Shown here: in pieces, positions 61,621 to 64,000 of the stretch
Layout: every line of letters begins with the position of its first letter
Position numbering within the stretch: the stretch's first letter is position 1
NCBI GenBank assembly: GCA_032622095.1
Contig: CP136066.1
Location: 153,475,152 to 153,539,151, forward strand
DNA from: Siphonodentalium dalli
Lineage: Eukaryota > Mollusca > Scaphopoda > Gadilida > Siphonodentaliidae
Reading direction: 5' to 3'
DNA: 64,000 bases
Program-made: the position numbers and the translations under genes
Notes under the pieces: model-generated
The model's input: only the letters and a program-made list of their open reading frames with translations
Database searches by the model: none
Told to the model about the DNA's origin: nothing

Positions 61621-62897
61621 TTTACTATAACTTAGGTTTTGCAACTGAAGAACAGATTATATGATGTACATCATTACACCCTAGGATATAAAAGTAAAAA
61701 ATCTGAATGATATGATAAAATATTTGAAACAAGAACTAATTGGATCTACTGCATATTAAATTTATATTATGCACATTGGCAATAGCTATTCTATAGTAAG
61801 TGAATTACCTGTAAAGACAAAATTCAAGATCTATGAAATAACATCAAGCGTTAAATCTAGACTTACAGAAACTGCTCAGGGGATAAGTGATGGTAGATGC
61901 AAAACAGTTTACACAATTTCCTCAGCCTCCGATATCTTTGTATGATCATGATCACGCCCTTGCAAACTTGCATCAAGTGCTGGAGTTCCGAAATCTTCAT
62001 GCTCATTTGTTATATTAAATTCTGTTTTACCTTGTAATAATCTCTGAAGAAAATGTTAGTTCCACCCTACCCCAAGTATGACATTTACACATAAGCAGTG
62101 CAAGATTTGTTGAAAACTACACTTAAATTACAAAAGGAATTTAGAATTTGTAGATTGGAAAATTAAATGAATTTTGCTATACAATACTAAAATTAAATAG
62201 TGTTTAAATATCAAACTGATGTCAGAAGCAGAAAAAGTTAAAAAATTGTCCCATTAATTAAGCCAAGACTCACTAGTTTTGAACAGCTCCACAACAGCGC
62301 AGGAATATTCAATCAGTTACAATGCCGACTCCCCAAAAATGGTCGACTCTCAATTTCCCAGCAGCGTATAATCTGTTTCAGATTCCATTAGTTTACAGCT
62401 TTCATCAATCACACAACTAAACTGGTTACTTGAACATCTCGGCACCAAACAAAAATGTTACTTTCCACAACTCCATTTTAAGATTAATTTTTTCTTTCTT
62501 GACGAGCCCCTGCAGATCTCCCATGAGACGATCAGCCTATGCAGATTTTTATTCACAGCTCGCCAGGACTTCCGCGATGATGAGCCCCTGCAGACCATTT
62601 TTACGATGTTGAAGAAATTCATTCTATTTCTTCCAACATCTCCTAATCTTCCGCGCTGATAACAGCAACAAATTACTCTGAAAAAGCTCTTCTTCTACCG
62701 AAACTTGCATAAATCTCCCAACCAGGACCATTCAAAATTTAAATGGCCAAATCTCTGACTTGAACGCGGTTATTGAGAACACTTCCCTGTAGGCAGCCAC
62801 ATGACCTGAAGTGAAATTATTAGTCATCCCCACCCCAGGAAAATCTATGTAGCATTCATTGACAAATATTAAGTTATCCACGAAATTAGTGATAAAC
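61620..62897. repeat. Segmental duplication, blocks F-G copy 4 (truncated)
   Basis: Homologous to 29.5-30.77 kb, including the second-type hairpin at 62604-62640. It resumes after the inserted element at 63666 and ends near 63742. Confidence 0.88.
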
Positions 62898-63665
62898 TAG
62901 AGGTGTGACTGTCCCAATGGGACTACGGATACCCCCGTTTTTAAAATACTAAGATGGTTCACATGTCAGTAAACATTTAGTTAAAATAATAAAATAACAT
63001 GTCCCATTGCAGATGTACAACCATAACCCTAATCTTAAACCTATTGACCGAAAAATGTAGGAATAAAAGCTTGGACAAAATTATGTATGTTGCGAAAAAA
63101 TTTCTAAGTCGAAAAAGGGGAATAACTCCACACAAAAAATGTCCGACAGACGTCATAATCGCAGGTGCACAGGTTCCCATGGTACTAAATATGAGTGCCA
63201 AGATTAAAAAACATTGACCGAAAAATGTAGGAATAAAAGCTCGGACAAAATTATGCATGTTGCCAAAAAAGTTTCTAAGTCGAAAAAGGGGGATAACTCC
63301 ACCAAAAAATGTCGGACAGACGTCATAATCGCAGGTGCACAAGTTCCCATGGTACTAAATATCTGTGCCACGTTTTTAAAAAATTGACCGAAAAATGTAG
63401 GATTAAAAGCTTGGACAAAATTTACATGTTACGAAAATTTTCTAAGTCGAAAAATGGGGGATAACTCCACCAAAAAAAGTCCGACAGACATCATAATCGC
63501 AGGTGCACAGGTTCCCATGGTGGTTGATGTCTGTACCAAGTTTCACGGAAATTGATCGAAAAACGACTGAGAAAAACTCCGGACAAATTTGTGTCCACGG
63601 ACGGACGACAGACGACGGACAAGCTGACTCCAGTATACCCCCCCTAACTTCGTTGCGGGGGGTAT
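62898..63665. mobile_element. 768-bp element with ~172-bp internal tandem repeats
   Basis: The empty site in copy 1 (about 30757) reads GATAAACAAGATTTA. Here AAC appears on both sides of the insert (62895-62897 and 63666-63668). The body holds three and a half units starting TTGACCGAAAAATGTAGGA (about 63041, 63213, 63385), each with GGATAACTCCAC, ACGTCATAATCGCAGGTGCA and GTTCCCATGGT. It ends in the hairpin TATACCCCCC ... GGGGGGTATA. It is non-coding, and no superfamily is assigned. Confidence 0.75.
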
Positions 63666-63742
63666 AACAAGATTTATACAAAGGTAATTTATAAACAATG
63701 ACACAAATGGAAAATTAAGCAATTAAGTTATTCACTACTAAA

Positions 63743-63900
63743 TAAGGATTAACTGTCATGTGGACTGTTTTTATGGAAATGTAACCGTGAGGTAAGTGGT
63801 CATAACTTGTGTAAAACCCAAAGGGTTTTACATACAAGTTATGACCACTACCTCACGGTTACATCTCCATAAAAACAGTCCACATGACAGTTAATCCTTA
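63743..63900. mobile_element. Near-perfect 158-bp foldback element
   Basis: TAAGGATTAACTGTCATGTG pairs with CACATGACAGTTAATCCTTA. The arms of about 75 bases have very few mismatches and meet at AAAACCCAAAGGGTTTT. Homology to the array (copy at 30.84 kb) stops at AAATAA just before it, so it marks the right edge of the array here. TA lies outside both ends. Confidence 0.85.
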
Positions 63901-64000
63901 TATTTATATACATTTAGCGAAAAAGCCACTTTTGTATATGTATTTAAATCGAAAAGAGTATCGTGACAAAACCAGCCCAAAATAACCCATATATAGCACC
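63901..64000. other. No feature recognised
   Basis: Last 100 bases; not homologous to the duplicated array. Confidence 0.5.

Noticed and set aside
22946-63742. CRISPR array or bacterial repeat system
   Set aside because: No short identical repeats with equal spacers; the DNA has spliced eukaryotic genes and the repeats are kilobase-scale.

Overview
The window is AT-rich animal DNA. Coding sequence is sparse, introns are long, and short non-autonomous transposons and tandem repeats are abundant. A conventional GT-AG spliced gene and a repeat tail ending in a TATACCCCCC/GGGGGGTATA hairpin suggest a marine invertebrate (perhaps a mollusc or other lophotrochozoan), but the sequence does not fix the species.

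1-15.5 kb: the only gene I can name is COQ6, the FAD-dependent ubiquinone-biosynthesis monooxygenase, on the + strand. Seven exons (5525-15541) encode its C-terminal half, 227 residues, with consistent splice phases and a stop codon. The N-terminal exons must lie to the left of the window or were not found. Upstream (1-5.5 kb) are a dispersed and tandem ~180-230 bp repeat, one possible unrecognised minus-strand exon, and palindromic MITE-like elements. COQ6 introns carry a pogo-like element, a TTAA-flanked element, foldback elements and a 230-bp direct repeat on both sides of one exon.

15.5-22.9 kb: no gene is supported. There is a 722-bp inverted-repeat element just past COQ6, a ~160-bp tandem repeat, a truncated relative of a TTA-flanked MITE found intact at 59.9 kb, a minisatellite and low-complexity runs.

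22.9-63.7 kb: one large tandem segmental duplication. A ~13-16 kb unit (blocks A, B-E, F-G, H-I) is repeated fully or partly, with several internal deletion junctions. Inside the unit is an older and much more diverged array read on the minus strand. At 0.3-1 kb spacing the same acceptor module recurs: a G-run such as GGGTGGGG, a CTAAT/CTAAC branch-point-like motif, then a short pyrimidine tract ending in CAG. Many modules are followed 30-370 bases later by a good 5' splice site. Some of the enclosed segments are open throughout in one frame and share weak similarity, others are not. Several carry a hairpin with an invariant loop and a stem that varies by paired changes. This resembles a cluster of duplicated, possibly alternative, exons such as those of Dscam-type genes. 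Recent copies differ mostly by amino-acid-changing substitutions and frameshifts, so a non-coding or decaying array is equally possible. Late insertions (a TTA-flanked MITE, a 768-bp element with ~172-bp internal repeats, a G/C-rich inverted-repeat insert) can be dated relative to the duplications because the empty sites remain in sister copies.
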